In this document: in pieces, positions 10,186 to 20,134 of the stretch
Position numbering within the stretch: the first letter of the stretch is position 1
Layout: each line of letters begins with the position of its first letter
Source: Macrocystis pyrifera
Lineage: Eukaryota > Sar > Phaeophyceae > Laminariales > Laminariaceae
Direction: 5' to 3'
Length of the DNA stretch: 64,000 bases
Assembly: GCA_031763025.1 (NCBI GenBank)
Contig: JASSKH010000014.1
Coordinates: forward strand, 9,104,563-9,168,562
Notes under the pieces: model-generated
Seen by the model: only the letters and a program-made list of their open reading frames with translations
The model's database searches: none
What the model was told of the DNA's origin: nothing
Made by a program: the position numbers and the translations under genes

Positions 10186-10578
10186 TGTAAAGCCGATGCT
10201 CGCAGTGAGAGCCGATGCTGTCGCGTAGAAGTCGCCGTGGAAAGGTCGCGAAGGGAGGGTCCTTTGTAGCTGTCCTTTTGCGGCCGACGTAAGCCGAACA
10301 AAGTTATTTCTCGTCGCATGTAGCAAGGAATTGCCAGACCCGAGAGGGTCGAGGTTACTAGAGTAACACCGCAGGGGATCACAAGGTACCTGATCGGGTC
10401 GATTCTTCTAGAAGTCCTCGTAGTCAGCAGAGGTCAACGCGGTCCATGCTGCGGACCTCTAACAACGCGATATCTAGTCAGGTGGATTCTTTCATGCTTG
10501 ACTTTGAGAGGTATCCTTCCTTCATGCGTGTTGCGAGGTCTACGATCGAAACATAAACATCTTACCCTGTCCGTGCCA
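10186..10578 (-). repeat. TRIM 5' LTR
   Basis: Minus strand starts TGGCACGGACAGGGTAAG and ends GGCTTTACA. Aligns over its whole length with 8887-9277, with scattered substitutions and small indels. Confidence 0.8.
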
Positions 10579-11030
10579 TAACGTTTCGATAAAACGAAAA
10601 AAGGCCAAACGCCTCGCAGAGGGGTAGGGGACACGGCAATAAAAAAAAGTACACCCTCTGGAATACGAGTATAATATCGGGTCACGCGTATAACACTATC
10701 AAAGGACTTGGTTGAGATGTGCTGTACCAGGTGTATGTGCTAAGTGGTGGTGCGTCTGGAACAGTACACAGCAGTGTAGCTGCAGGTAGTAAGAAAACTA
10801 GCGCTCATAAAGAGAGGCTGAGATTAACAGGAAACTAAGAAATTCGGGAGTCGTTCTACTGGAAATAGTGGATAACGCGCTCCCCTTCTCAAATACCAGC
10901 AATGAATTCAGCCTGGGTCAGGTTTCTTCTTTCTTGTTATAGTAGTATGTCTCTTGCCTATTCCCGATACTGCAGTACGTACGTTGATTCTAGTAAACTA
11001 CTCCTGGTGTCGTATTTACCGGCATGTATG

Positions 11031-11356
11031 CCGGCGTCCCCGGTGGCTTGGTAGGTGGTCCGCGTGCCTATCAAGATCAGTTTCGTGGGTTCAAGTCTCA
11101 CCGAGTGCATGCTCGTAGGGGCTTTTTCTTGCATAAAAGAGATTGATTAGCGGAAAGCGCGAGAGCGTGAGTTAGCTATATTCGATGAAAATCGACGAGC
11201 AGTGGGAATGCTGAACCCTATGCGCGATAAAAAATATAGGCACGTGCCGGGGGGGAGAAGGAAAGATACCTGTCACCACGGCTTGTCCAGAAGGTCGTCG
11301 AGGGTAAAACCTCTTACGGATTAGGCTGGAAAGAGAAAGTGATAAGCAAAAAAAAA
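11031..11356 (+). mobile_element. tRNA-derived SINE, full length, copy 1
   Basis: The head has pol III promoter boxes: an A-box-like TGGCTTGGTAGG and a B box GGTTCAAGTCTC. The B-box arm folds as GTGGG-TTCAAGT-CTCAC, a good T-arm. A ~230-bp body unrelated to tRNA follows (GCGCGAGAGCGTGAGTTAG…GATGAAAATCGACGAGCAG…GGCACGT(G/A)CCGGGGGGG…GGCTGGAAAG) and the copy ends in an A tract. ATGTATG flanks both ends (11024-11030, 11357-11363). Four other copies lie in this window. Confidence 0.85.
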
Positions 11357-11387
11357 ATGTATGGTTTGTTGTATATACAGAAAACAG

Positions 11388-11528
11388 TGGGAATGCTGAA
11401 CCCTATGCGCGATAAAAAATAAAGGCACGTACCGGGGGGGAGAAGGGACGACACCTGTGACCACGGCTTGTCCAGAAGATCGTCGAGGGTAAAACCTCCT
11501 ACGGGTGGGCTGGAAAGTAAAAGTGATG

Positions 11529-11555
<27 letters not shown>
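11388..11555 (+). mobile_element. SINE copy 2, 5'-truncated, with 16-bp TSD
   Basis: Contains only the 3' half of the SINE body, starting at GTGGGAATGCTGAACCC and ending in A/AT tail. The 16-base sequence TATATACAGAAAACAG occurs exactly on both sides (11372-11387 and 11556-11571), showing that this partial copy inserted as a separate event by target-primed reverse transcription. Confidence 0.85.
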
Positions 11556-11559
<4 letters not shown>

Positions 11560-11591
11560 TACAGAAAACAGCGACAAACAGCTGAGCCATT

Positions 11592-11927
11592 GTTTTTTTT
11601 TTTTTTTTGTGCATCACTTTTACTTTCCAGTCTAGCTCGTATAATAGGAGGTTTTACCCTCAGCGACCTTCTGGACAAGCCGTGGTCACAGGTGTCGTCC
11701 CTTCTTCCCCCCGGTACGTGCCTTTATTCTTTTGTCGTGCATAAGGTTCAGCATTCCCACTGCTCGTCGATTTTCATCGAATGCAGCTAACTCACGCTCT
11801 CGCGCTTTCCGCTAATCACTTGTTCACGCATGAAAAAGTCCATACGAGCATGCACTCGGTGAGACTCGAACCCACAAAAATGATGTGATAGGCACGCGGA
11901 CCACCTACCAAGCCACCGGGGACGCCG
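11592..11927 (-). mobile_element. SINE copy 3, full length, minus strand
   Basis: Reverse-complement copy with its poly-T (poly-A) tail at 11593-11610 and tRNA-like head at about 11850-11925 (GAGACTCGAACCC is the B box). Flanked by GCTGAGCCATT (11581-11591) and GCTGGGCCATT (11928-11938), an 11-bp target duplication with one mismatch. Confidence 0.85.
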
Positions 11928-11960
11928 GCTGGGCCATTACCTATTAATAGTATATACATA

Positions 11961-12000
11961 AGTAGTAGTAGAAGTAGTAGGAGTGCAGCAGTATTAGTAG

Positions 12001-12058
<58 letters not shown>

Positions 12059-12066
12059 TGGTAGTG

Positions 12067-12118
<52 letters not shown>

Positions 12119-12140
12119 AAGTAGAAGTAGGTAGGAGGAG
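11961..12140 (+). repeat. (AGT)n trinucleotide expansion
   Basis: About 180 bp of AGT with AGG/GGT interruptions. The matching position of the uninterrupted composite repeat (about 39498-39520) has only GTAGTAATAGGAGTACA. The array therefore expanded after the repeat copies separated. The long leucine ORF on the minus strand is an artefact of this repeat. Confidence 0.9.
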
Positions 12141-12867
12141 GAGGAGTGCAGCAGTACAGACAGGATGAGTATTAAGGAAACGAGCAATAAGAATGGCCGG
12201 CTGAGATTAACAAGGAGAAGAGTTGAAATTCGGGAATTGTTGCTGTATACTGTTATGAGTGTATAACGCACGCACTCATTCTCATCAGAGAAAAATCCAT
12301 CCTGGGCCAGCTTTTCTGTTTCTTCTTGGCTTGAGTGTCTGTACTTTGGATACCAATTAAATATGACGACATTTCGATGAGTGGATAGCGGTGTCATCAT
12401 ACGTATGTGTGGCAAGGTACACGGTTAGAGGCAGTACGGTTACCGTCGCGAGGAGCAGAGGACGGTGTGGGGAGACCCTCCTAGGGACGACCTTACAATC
12501 AAGCAGCATATTGGGCATCTGCACCGCACAACCTTCTGCGCTTTGCAGTCAAAACCGGCCATTTTTAAGAAGAGCGAACTGTCATTCGACGCTCTTCCAA
12601 ATGTTTTTGAGGGAACGTGGCTTTGCTCTTGCAGTAGCGGGTATCAGGGTAGTAGGTGCAGGGGGGTGGCGGAAATTAAGGGGAATTATGAAAGGCGGGT
12701 AGAAGTGGTTGCAGTAAACGTATTCATATTATTAATAGAGTTTGAGATTGTTTTGTTGTAGTTTCGCCAAGTATATTCAGGTATGATTGGTCATTTCTGA
12801 GTCATCGGGTGACGGATTCCCATCAATCTGTGGATGGTACGATTGGAATGAGCGCTACATGCGCTAT

Positions 12868-13239
12868 GTGTGTGTGTTCTTCACATTAAACCGTTCTTCT
12901 ACTCGTCGACATCCAGCAAGCCCAGTGTCCGTGCTGATTCTTCACCCTAGAAAGATACGAGCTCTGTGGTCACACAGACTACGACACAGAGATAACACAC
13001 CGTAATGCATTAATAGACTACGCAATACCACATGCCTTCGCACCAGGTGCGGCCGACACAACATACATACATACGCGCCAGCAACCAAAATACACCATAA
13101 AGAAAGAGAAGCAACGAAGAAACCAAACCGAAAAAGAACAAGAAAAAGAAAAAGAAAAGGAGAAGAATCCCCAATAAATAAATAAAATTGGAAGCCAAAG
13201 CTCAGACACATATGTACTTACCCCGAGCATGAGCCAAAA
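12868..13239 (-). mobile_element. LINE 3' end with (CA)n tail
   Basis: Reverse complement of the 3' UTR seen at 20930-21305. The tail TGTGTGTGTTCTTCACATT at 12868 marks the 3' terminus, and TTTATTTATT…GGCTTCCAATTTTATTT and CCCGAGCATGAGCC-type blocks mark the inner part. It is 5'-truncated inside the UTR with no coding left. Confidence 0.85.
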
Positions 13240-13625
13240 GGGATAGATATCATATACCCCCCGATTATTCTGTTTTAGGTGATACCAGGCTCTACCACGT
13301 CCATCTTCGGTGGTGTCCATCTACATCAAATAAGATCCTATATGTTCCCGTTCGGTCGGGCCGTTCGGTCCTCCCAAACAAGAAAAGGGGTGCAACACTT
13401 ACTTCTTCTTCCCCCTCCTAGATAATATACAGTTTTTCTCGGGCTGCACTGAATCTATTCGTTTCCCACAACCAATCAGCATCAATTCATGCAGCAAATA
13501 ATATTCCATCCGGTTCGTTCCCATGCTCTCTGGGGGGACACAGTATGTGGTCACTTCCTCCCATTTTTTATAAATTTTGAAATACGTCAGCTGTGGGTAG
13601 TTGCAACAGTGGTTGAGTTGTCTCC
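13240..13625. other. No recognisable gene
   Basis: Unique-looking sequence between the LINE tail and the next SINE. Includes GTTCCCGTTCGGTCGGGCCG near 13340 but no supported ORF or repeat. Confidence 0.5.
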
Positions 13626-13956
13626 AGTCCCCGGTGGCTTGGTAGGTGGTTTGTGTGCCTATCAAGATCAATTTCGTGGGTTCAAGTCTCGCCGAGTGCA
13701 TGCTCGTAGGGACTTTGTCTTGAATAATTAATTGATTAGCAGAAAGCGCGAGAGCGTGAGTTACCTACATTCGATGAAAATCGACGAGCAGTGGGAATGC
13801 TGAACCCTATGCGCGACAAAAAATTAAAGGCACGTACCGGGGGGGAGAAGGGACGACACTTGTGACCACGGCTTTTCCAGAAGATCGATGAGGGTAAAAC
13901 GTCCTACGAGTTAGGCTGGAAAGTAAAAGTGATGATTAAAAAAAAAAAAAAAAAAA
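13626..13956 (+). mobile_element. SINE copy 4
   Basis: Full tRNA-like head (CCGGTGGCTTGGTAGGTGG … GGTTCAAGTCTCGCC) and body, ending in an 18-base A run. GTTGAG occurs shortly upstream and directly after the tail, a weak candidate for a target duplication. Confidence 0.85.
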
Positions 13957-14810
13957 TCGTTGAGGATACTCAACTTTCTTTGCAAGCTGCGTAATACGCT
14001 TCGTCCCTTTTTATATATACCTGGTATATAATTTTTGTTTTTCATTTGTACTGTTATTTCAGTTCGCATGCTGCAAACAACTCAAAAAAACTAATAAACG
14101 GTGGGGGGTACGTTTGGGCGCTCTAGAAATGGTGTATATAACGATCCGACAAAAAAATCGAATTTGACAGGTATTTTCCGGCGTTTTTGAAAACAAGTCG
14201 TGAATTGCGGCCTGCTGCGGCCCTCCGGGAACCATTTGGGGCGCCCTGCGGGGTGCACAACTACAAGGGGATAACATATGTTTGGGTTGTTTCGTACTGC
14301 TGTACTTTGAGTACGTATGATGCACTCTGTAATATATGTTCTCCTGGGGTTCTCTGGTGTTTTATCCTTCGACTCCACGGTTATTGGAGCCTATCATGGT
14401 GATGACGGAGTCCTACTTACTGTAGATGTTCGGCGAGAACAACGTCAACAACAACAAACAACAAACAACAAGCATCAACAACAACAACGAATATGACACT
14501 AGGATATACTATTAATACTGAATATTAATATACGGATACGGCAGTAGTAGTATTAATAGTATTAATAGTACTCGAAGCTCGAACAGAAAAACTGGGACGG
14601 GGACCTGACCGTTCACTCGCCGGTTTGAGCAAAACGCACATGAACGAGCAAACAATGCCAAGAATAGAGCCAAGCACATGATGGCTTTCTTTGTCGAATG
14701 CGTGTTTGGCATTTTCCGAATTGATGAGGGAGTAGTGTCGAGATCGGACGGACCGACTGGAGTGACACCCATTTTCAAAGGACGTCTGGAAAACCCAGTA
14801 CCATTGAGCA
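13957..14810. other. Intergenic, low-confidence ORF and AAC microsatellite
   Basis: Contains a CAACAACAAACAACAAACAAC microsatellite-type stretch near 14440-14495 and TA-rich sequence after it. A minus-strand ATG frame at 14512-14820 (102 residues, one hydrophobic stretch LALFLALFA) has no recognised domain and runs into the TA-rich repeat. Not called as a gene. Confidence 0.4.
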
Positions 14811-14814
14811 TACC

Positions 14815-15120
14815 AGTCATTTCAGCCCAGGTACACTAGGGACTTGGGAGAACTCAGTCCTTTCAAATCCCTGCAGCCAGGAGTCTCGCGAGGAATCAGC
14901 CCTTTCAGCTTCTTCTGGTACCCTGGGGACTCGCGAGGACTAGCTGGGTCAATTCGGAATATGGGTCACGGGGACTTTCGTGGACTAAGTTGTTTCAGTC
15001 TCTGGTACCTTTAGGACTTCCGAGTACTCAGTCGTGTCAGCTAGTATGCCCTACCTGGGGATCCGCGAAGGCTCGGTCATTTGGTACCCTGGGGACTCAC
15101 CGCTTCACAATGGCTCGAGT
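14815..15120 (+). repeat. Degenerate ~55-bp tandem repeat
   Basis: The motif GGTACCCTGGGGACT(C/T)GCGAGGACT…CAGTC…TTTCAG recurs about five times with strong divergence (for example at 14920, 15000 and 15085). Spacing is 50-65 bp. Confidence 0.6.
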
Positions 15121-17129
15121 CAACGACTGAGCCCCAATGACGGCACAGCAGTACTGGCATTTTGGTGTCCTTTCTGTGGTTATATTCGGTGTGGGAGTAA
15201 CATGGCCGATGGGCTTATCCTCAACCCTCAAACCAAGGTACAAACAGTACTTGTATGATAGATGTATACGTATATTTGTCAAATTTTCGTACTTTTGCCA
15301 ACTTTTCTCTTCGCACGAGCACTTTTAGGCAAAACAGTAAGTAAGTACACGGACACGGGAAGCCCTGCCGGACACATTGGTTTAGGTCTCGGCGCGATCT
15401 GTGCACTCTGAAGCGCGTGGCGGGCGCTCAAAGTTTTTTCCGGCGGGAGTGGATAGGTTCCCTGGTTTCAGTAATAAGAGGCCTTACTTTGTACGTACGT
15501 ATCGGTACATACATCTGTTTTCTCCCCTAGGCTCTCACGAGCTGTGAGTCACACAGCTCAGACATATACAAGGCACACACCAAACAACACATGCACAGAT
15601 CACAACGTTCCAACGCTGCCACCTCCCCGCCCGCCCGCCGTGCGTGTGCGACACACCCATATGCGCAGTGTTGCTGTGGTTGGTTGCGTTCGTCGGAGCC
15701 TACAGTCCGCTATCCACGGTCTGCCATATACTTTTACTTTTTTTTAATCCGTACATACCCAGGATGACGTATATCCCTGTACATTTCTTTTGTGTTGCAC
15801 GGAGCACGGACCACCACCTAGAGAACAACAGTCACAGCAGTGCACAGAGCGTGCTTACCTCCAGCTTCAGCACCACAACCCTGCTGCCCTGCTGCCCAGC
15901 AGCAGCAGCAGTGGGCACACCTTGCGCGTACGGATGATCGTACTGCGGCTATCACAGTTGGTTTATTCGATCGATCAGTTGACCACGCCACGAACACACC
16001 AACCAGCATCATCACACACCTCTGTCCCTGCTTCTTCTTCTGCTGCTTATTATTGCTGTGTGTGATCCAACATTGCCACTGCTCCATCTGTGCTCAGCAC
16101 AGTGCGCCAACGGCAGCAGCAGGCAGGGTACTATGCGCATGTAGAAGATCCGCGCTGTAAGCTCAGTACTAATGTAGTTCGTTCTTGTTGTCATCGGCAT
16201 TGGCCGATGCACGTACCTTGTACCAGGTATAGGTACTACTACTGCTACAATAGCATACACATGATACGAGGTCCTTCTTCAGTCTCAGCCGCAGTAGGCA
16301 ACCAGATCAAAATAGTTCTTCACATAAGATACAGAATCGTTCAAACTCGGGACGGGCCGCGGCCCCTATATTCGCAGGACGGAGCTTCGTCGTGCACCGT
16401 ACGCATATTTTCTACGACTATTTGCTGCTGTACGATTCTTGAAACTACAGCAGAGCAGCAGCAGTATGTTTAGCTCTCGAGGACGGTTAAAACTAGGCCC
16501 GGAGTAGAGTCACCTACCACTCAGAGAAAAGTGTGATCTGATACGAAGGGTTTGACTTCGAAGCCGGCGATCGAACGTCTCAGGCCCCAAAAGATTGGAC
16601 AGGGACACCGAGTGTGGCTTAAATAAGTCGTGATCCCGCTCAGACCACGTGGTGTAGTTTGTCGAGCCGGTAGTCAAAGCAAAAAAACTATACATCAAGA
16701 ACTGTATAACAAGATGAATGTGCGAGCGAGCTCGAAAAAATACTTCAAGCCACTTTTCCAGACAAAAAAGTATCATGCATGGTGCATGGTGATGACTGAC
16801 TCACGTATGTCGGTGTCAGCCGCCAATGCCGCTCGAAGATGGATCGTTTTGGAAGCGCACTGCTGTCGTGAAGGCGCCACTTCAGAGTATCAGAGGCCCG
16901 CGTCACTGAACTAATCTGGAAGACGCCCGCAAAATATTTCTTCGACAGCTCAATTTAAGACAAAGATGTCAGGAGACATGTCAGTGTCAAGGCTGTCTGT
17001 CAAGGCAAATCCATCTGTCAAGAATTATGTCCCCGACCCCCCCTGACAGAAAAATCAATATTAAGGTGACATGTGTGGAACCTCCTGTTTTATATTTCTT
17101 GTTTTAAGGGTTATCACACAGTAATTTTG
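15121..17129. other. Two kilobases without a supportable gene
   Basis: Many overlapping short ORFs occur on both strands, with CAG/GTC-type runs near 15895-15910 and 16100-16130, but none shows domain-like sequence or plausible splice-linked partners. A C run lies near 17031. Fragments of an unrecognised gene could be hidden here. Confidence 0.4.
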
Positions 17130-17560
17130 GCGGGACGGTAACGGCGGTAACGGCGGGACGGGATGGGACGGGACGGTAAAACCGCCGGCAATAAAGTCCC
17201 GCCGTTCCGTCCCGTCCCGCCGACACGATCCCTGACGGTCGTCACTTACCGTCCCGTCCCGCCTATATATTCTCTCCCGTTAGAAACTACCGTCTCGTCA
17301 CGCCGTGAAACCGAAAAATTACCGTCCCGTCCCGCCGTGGCACCAAACAAGTACCGTTGTCCCGTCCCGCCGTGACACCGACAAAATATCGTCCCGTCCC
17401 GGCGTGGCACCGGAACATTACCGTCCCGTACCGTCGTGACACCGACAAATTACCGTCCTGTCCCGCCGTGGCAAAGAAAAAATATCGTCCCGTTCCGCCG
17501 ATAATCTCTCCCGTAGGAAATTATCGTTCCGTCCCGTCGTGGCACCGCTCCCGGCAGACA
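17130..17560 (+). repeat. GC-rich minisatellite (CCGTCCCGTCCCGCCGTG)
   Basis: A recurrent unit of about 36-45 bp, TACCGTCCCGTCCCGCCGTG + GCACCGACAAAT, occurs about eight times from 17240 to 17560. The first 100 bp carry the reverse-complement form (GGCGGGACGGTAACGG), so the array has an inverted beginning that could fold back. Confidence 0.85.
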
Positions 17561-17965
17561 TAACTTGTCTCTTTCCCTACAAGAAATATTCTGAATTATT
17601 TCGTGGTCGTCTGTTCCCGAGGGGTGGACAGACCTTGATAGTATATCTTTATGGGGGTTTTGTGTTGGAGGCCTGAAGCCGACCCTCCGACCCGAACCCT
17701 AACCCTAACCCTAACCCGAACCCTATGCCAGTGGTCAGTGCTGGGATGCTGTGCTTGTTAAGCCTCTAGGTTGGCTCGGCCGGCGCATACCCCTAGCCAA
17801 TTAGAGTGCCTAATTAGCTACCCCAGGAAGATCTACTATCAAGGTTTGTCCACTACTGGGAGGCCACTACTCGAGGCTGTTCCTATCCATTTCTACCACG
17901 AATTACGAAATTAATTAAGAAATTTCGAGTTGTACCAAGCTTCAATGCTAATCCCTATATCAAAC
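17561..17965. repeat. Short telomere-like tract in unique sequence
   Basis: At 17690-17724 the sequence reads CCCGAACCCTAACCCTAACC followed by further CCCTAA/CCCGAA units, about five to six in all, the complement of TTAGGG-type telomere repeats. Its position between minisatellite and SINE makes it interstitial. The rest of this stretch has nothing recognisable. Confidence 0.6.
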
Positions 17966-18306
17966 GCCGGCATCCCCGGTGGCTTGGTAGGTGGTCCGCG
18001 TGCCTGTCAAGATCAATTTCACGGGTTCAAGTCTCACCGAGTCCATGCTCATAGGGACTTTTTCTTGCATAAAAAATTGATAAGCGGAAAGCGTGAAAGC
18101 GTGAGTTGGCTAAATTCGATGAAAATCGACGAGCAGTGGGAATGCTGAACCCTATGCGCGACGAAAAATAAAGGCACGTACCGGGGGGGAGAAGGGACGA
18201 CACCTGTGACCACGGCTTGTCCAGAAGATCGTCGAGGGTAAAACCTCCTACGAGTGGGCTGGAAAGTAAAAGTGATGAAGAAAAATAAATATATATATAT
18301 ATATAA
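17966..18306 (+). mobile_element. SINE copy 5
   Basis: Full-length copy with A-box-like TGGCTTGGTAGG and B box GGTTCAAGTCTC, standard body, and an AAATAAATATATAT tail. Close to copy 2 in the body (both have TACG(A/G)GTGGGCTGG), so probably the same subfamily. Confidence 0.85.
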
Positions 18307-18506
18307 AAATACATGTGTTGTGATAAATTGTGCACAACTACCGTCTATAAATGAAATACGTATAGATAGTAGTAGGCGTATTACCCAGCTTACAAAATTG
18401 GGTATTTTAATATTAACTATTCAATTATTAATCAGTCGAACTCACAGACAACGTATTTTCATCGTCTTGCTTACCTGATCTATCCGCAGCTTCTTTTTTT
18501 TATTTT

Positions 18507-18794
18507 TTATCCCCCGGCGGATTGGTAAAAATAAAGCTTAAGCTCACCACACTTCCACGTTCCCAATTTCGTGTCGTGTGTCAATTTGGCCCAGTTGGGC
18601 ACGTTGACCCGACCTGACCCCCGAGAGGAGCAGGTGCGGTGGAGATAGCCACCCGGGAGAGTAATCTCTCCCGGGTAGTGTGGCACTTGCTCGCGCTCAC
18701 CCACGAGAATCACCACCGCCGCCGCCACAACCTCCACCTCCACAACTACCAGTAACACAGCGCAAGCACAACCATCTGTCAGAACAGCCACCAT
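18507..18794 (-). CDS. Short ORF with a Nudix-like PGEITLPGG motif (doubtful)
   Basis: An ATG frame of 95 codons. After a valine/alanine-rich stretch encoded by GTG/GCG-rich repeats it reads VVILVGEREQVPHYPGEITL then PGG, resembling the strand and H-x-GEx-x-LPGG entrance of CoA-type Nudix hydrolases. The Nudix box itself (GX5EX7REUXEEXGU) is not present downstream: the frame continues into unrelated sequence and stops. If genuine, this would be a single exon or broken fragment. Low-complexity DNA could also have produced the match by chance. Confidence 0.2.
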   Translation of the reverse strand: MVAVLTDGCACAVLLVVVEVEVVAAAVVILVGEREQVPHYPGEITLPGGYLHRTCSSRGSGRVNVPNWAKLTHDTKLGTWKCGELKLYFYQSAGG

Positions 18795-18989
18795 GAGCTG
18801 GCAACTCAGCAGCAGTGCTTGGGGTAGGGGTGGAAGATCTCAGAAGACGTCGTCCGTGTAGTGGTAGCACTATCTCGGGGCTTGGGCTGCGCGGGTCGAG
18901 AAAAAAACGTCTGCGTCGGGACGGCCCCCTTCGCGGAACCAGCAGTGTGCGGGAAATTTTTCACGTACAACCGCGCCGACCTTGCGGCG

Positions 18990-19950
18990 GGAAAGAAAAA
19001 ATAGGAGAAGAATCCCAAATAAATAAATAAAATGGGAAGCCAAAGCTCAGACACATACATACTTACCCCGAGCATGAGCCAAAACGGACGTGCAAGGGGA
19101 AAGGTACGAGAAGGAAAAAGGGAACTATGTATCCCGGTGAACACTTAACTAAGTACAAAGAGCAATAGTGAGTGGACCAAAATACGCTCGTCACCGCAGT
19201 ACTTCTTTCATAAGGATAAGAAGGGAAAAAAATCAAAATACATACCGAACGGCCGCAGCAGTTGGCGGTACGAGTAACAAAGAAAAGTCCAACCTATTAG
19301 TCGGCCTGGTACCTTGCTACCCTATCTGTGGTCTCTCTGCTACTCTCTTCTACCGCGGTTTCCCTTCTACTCCTCCTGTTCCCCCCCCTGCCCCCATACA
19401 CTTGTACGGTGTTCCTCCTACCCCTCCTGCTGTTACCCCTCCCCCCATTCCCTCTAACACTACCTGCAGCGGATGCACGGCGCTGTCTACTCAGCTTTGC
19501 CTCAGCCTCGTGCCACCTGCCCATGAACCGTTCAGCTGCTTCGAAGATTCCCCGGTACCACTTTCCCGTCTGTTTTGCTGCAGCGGGCCACAGTGCGGTC
19601 CCAACTCCAAAGACTAAGGGGGAGTCTTCCGTTGATCCCTCGGTGGCTTTGAACAATCTAAGGTCCTCAGCAATGGCCGCCGAATTGAAAGTCCTTTTCT
19701 CTTGCACATGCTTGTAGAACCTAAACTGATCGCCTTCTTACGCCTTTCGAGTTGACTGACGTACTTCTCGAAGAACGTCAGCCATCAATAGCTCACTTTC
19801 CCCTGCCTGCTTTCACCCTGCGATTCGGCGCAAACCGGCCCAAAAGGCGAATGTAGCAGACCACGAGGTTGTGGTCAGACTCATGCCAATCCTCTAGTGG
19901 TTTGCGTACTGTCATGTTGCGGACCAGGCGTCGATCGACTCGTCTGGTCG
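18990..19950 (-). pseudogene. LINE copy lacking its reverse transcriptase (internal deletion)
   Basis: Read on the minus strand, it starts with the end of an APE-type endonuclease (DWHESDHNLVVCYIRL, with the SDH catalytic triplet) and continues LLGRFAPNRR. A linker follows (GESELLMADVLREVRQSTRK…EGDQFRFYKHVQEKRTFNSA). Without any reverse transcriptase palm it then joins the C-terminal tail (AIAEDLRLFKATEGSTEDSP … RVARYQAD-stop at 19297). The 3' UTR runs to about 18990 and is truncated before the CA tail. At least one in-frame stop lies in the linker. It lies head-to-head with the plus-strand copy at 20135 (coding ends adjacent, 3' UTRs pointing outward). Confidence 0.75.
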
Positions 19951-20134
19951 TTTTCAACGACACGTATGTATTTGGTGAATAACTTGACAAATTGGCATGG
20001 TTTTGGAAGTTTGTGTTGGCCAATTTAGCATGTTTTTGCCAAGCCTTTTTATGGGTTGTTTATTGCACGGCCAAGAAACGGGGTTGGCATGCTTATTCCT
20101 TAAGTGTGTGCGTGCTCGTAATCATTTGTTGTAC
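19938..20134 (+). repeat. Dispersed repeat E, copy 2
   Basis: Homologous to 8405-8520: GTCGTTTTCAACGACACGTAT, CAAATTGGCATGGTTTTGGAAG, GGCCAATTTAGCATGTTTTTGCC. It lies between the two head-to-head LINE copies and overlaps the edge of the first by a few bases. Confidence 0.5.

Larger units (their letters stand above)
8884..10578 (-). mobile_element. TRIM-like LTR retroelement without coding capacity
   Basis: Two direct ~390-bp repeats (8887-9277 and 10186-10578) flank only 908 bp of interior with no gag-pol frame. On the minus strand the LTRs run TG…CA. The primer-binding site follows the 5' LTR, and a purine tract (AAGAGGAGGGCAA) precedes the 3' LTR. TAAC borders both outer ends (8880-8883, 10579-10582), and the uninterrupted copy of the host repeat carries a single AATAACG at the matching position (39063-39069). 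Size and layout fit terminal-repeat retrotransposons in miniature. The LTRs are visibly diverged, so the insertion is old. Mobilisation would need enzymes from another element. Confidence 0.8.
8766..12866 (+). repeat. Old ~1.27-kb composite repeat, copy 1, split by later insertions
   Basis: Three parts (about 8766-8883, 10583-11030 and 11939-12866) align in order with a continuous copy at about 38968-40240. Shared blocks include GTTAGATATCGTAC, GGGGACACGGCAA, CCAGGTGTATGT, GATAACGCGCTCCCCTT, AATTCAGCCTGGG(T/C)CAGGTTTCTT, GGCTGAGATTAACAAG, GAGTGGATAG(C/T)GGTGTCATC and GACCCTCCTA. The gaps are filled exactly by a TRIM element and three SINEs. Two related ~130-bp halves inside the element (around 10820-10945 and 12198-12330) look like an ancient internal duplication. 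No coding capacity is evident. Confidence 0.8.

Noticed and set aside
11816-12415. Long minus-strand leucine-rich ORF
   Set aside because: Produced by the AGT trinucleotide repeat and overlapping a SINE; no real protein character outside the repeat.
14512-14820. 102-codon minus-strand ORF with one hydrophobic segment
   Set aside because: Runs into TA-rich repeat and has no recognised feature; not enough to call a gene.
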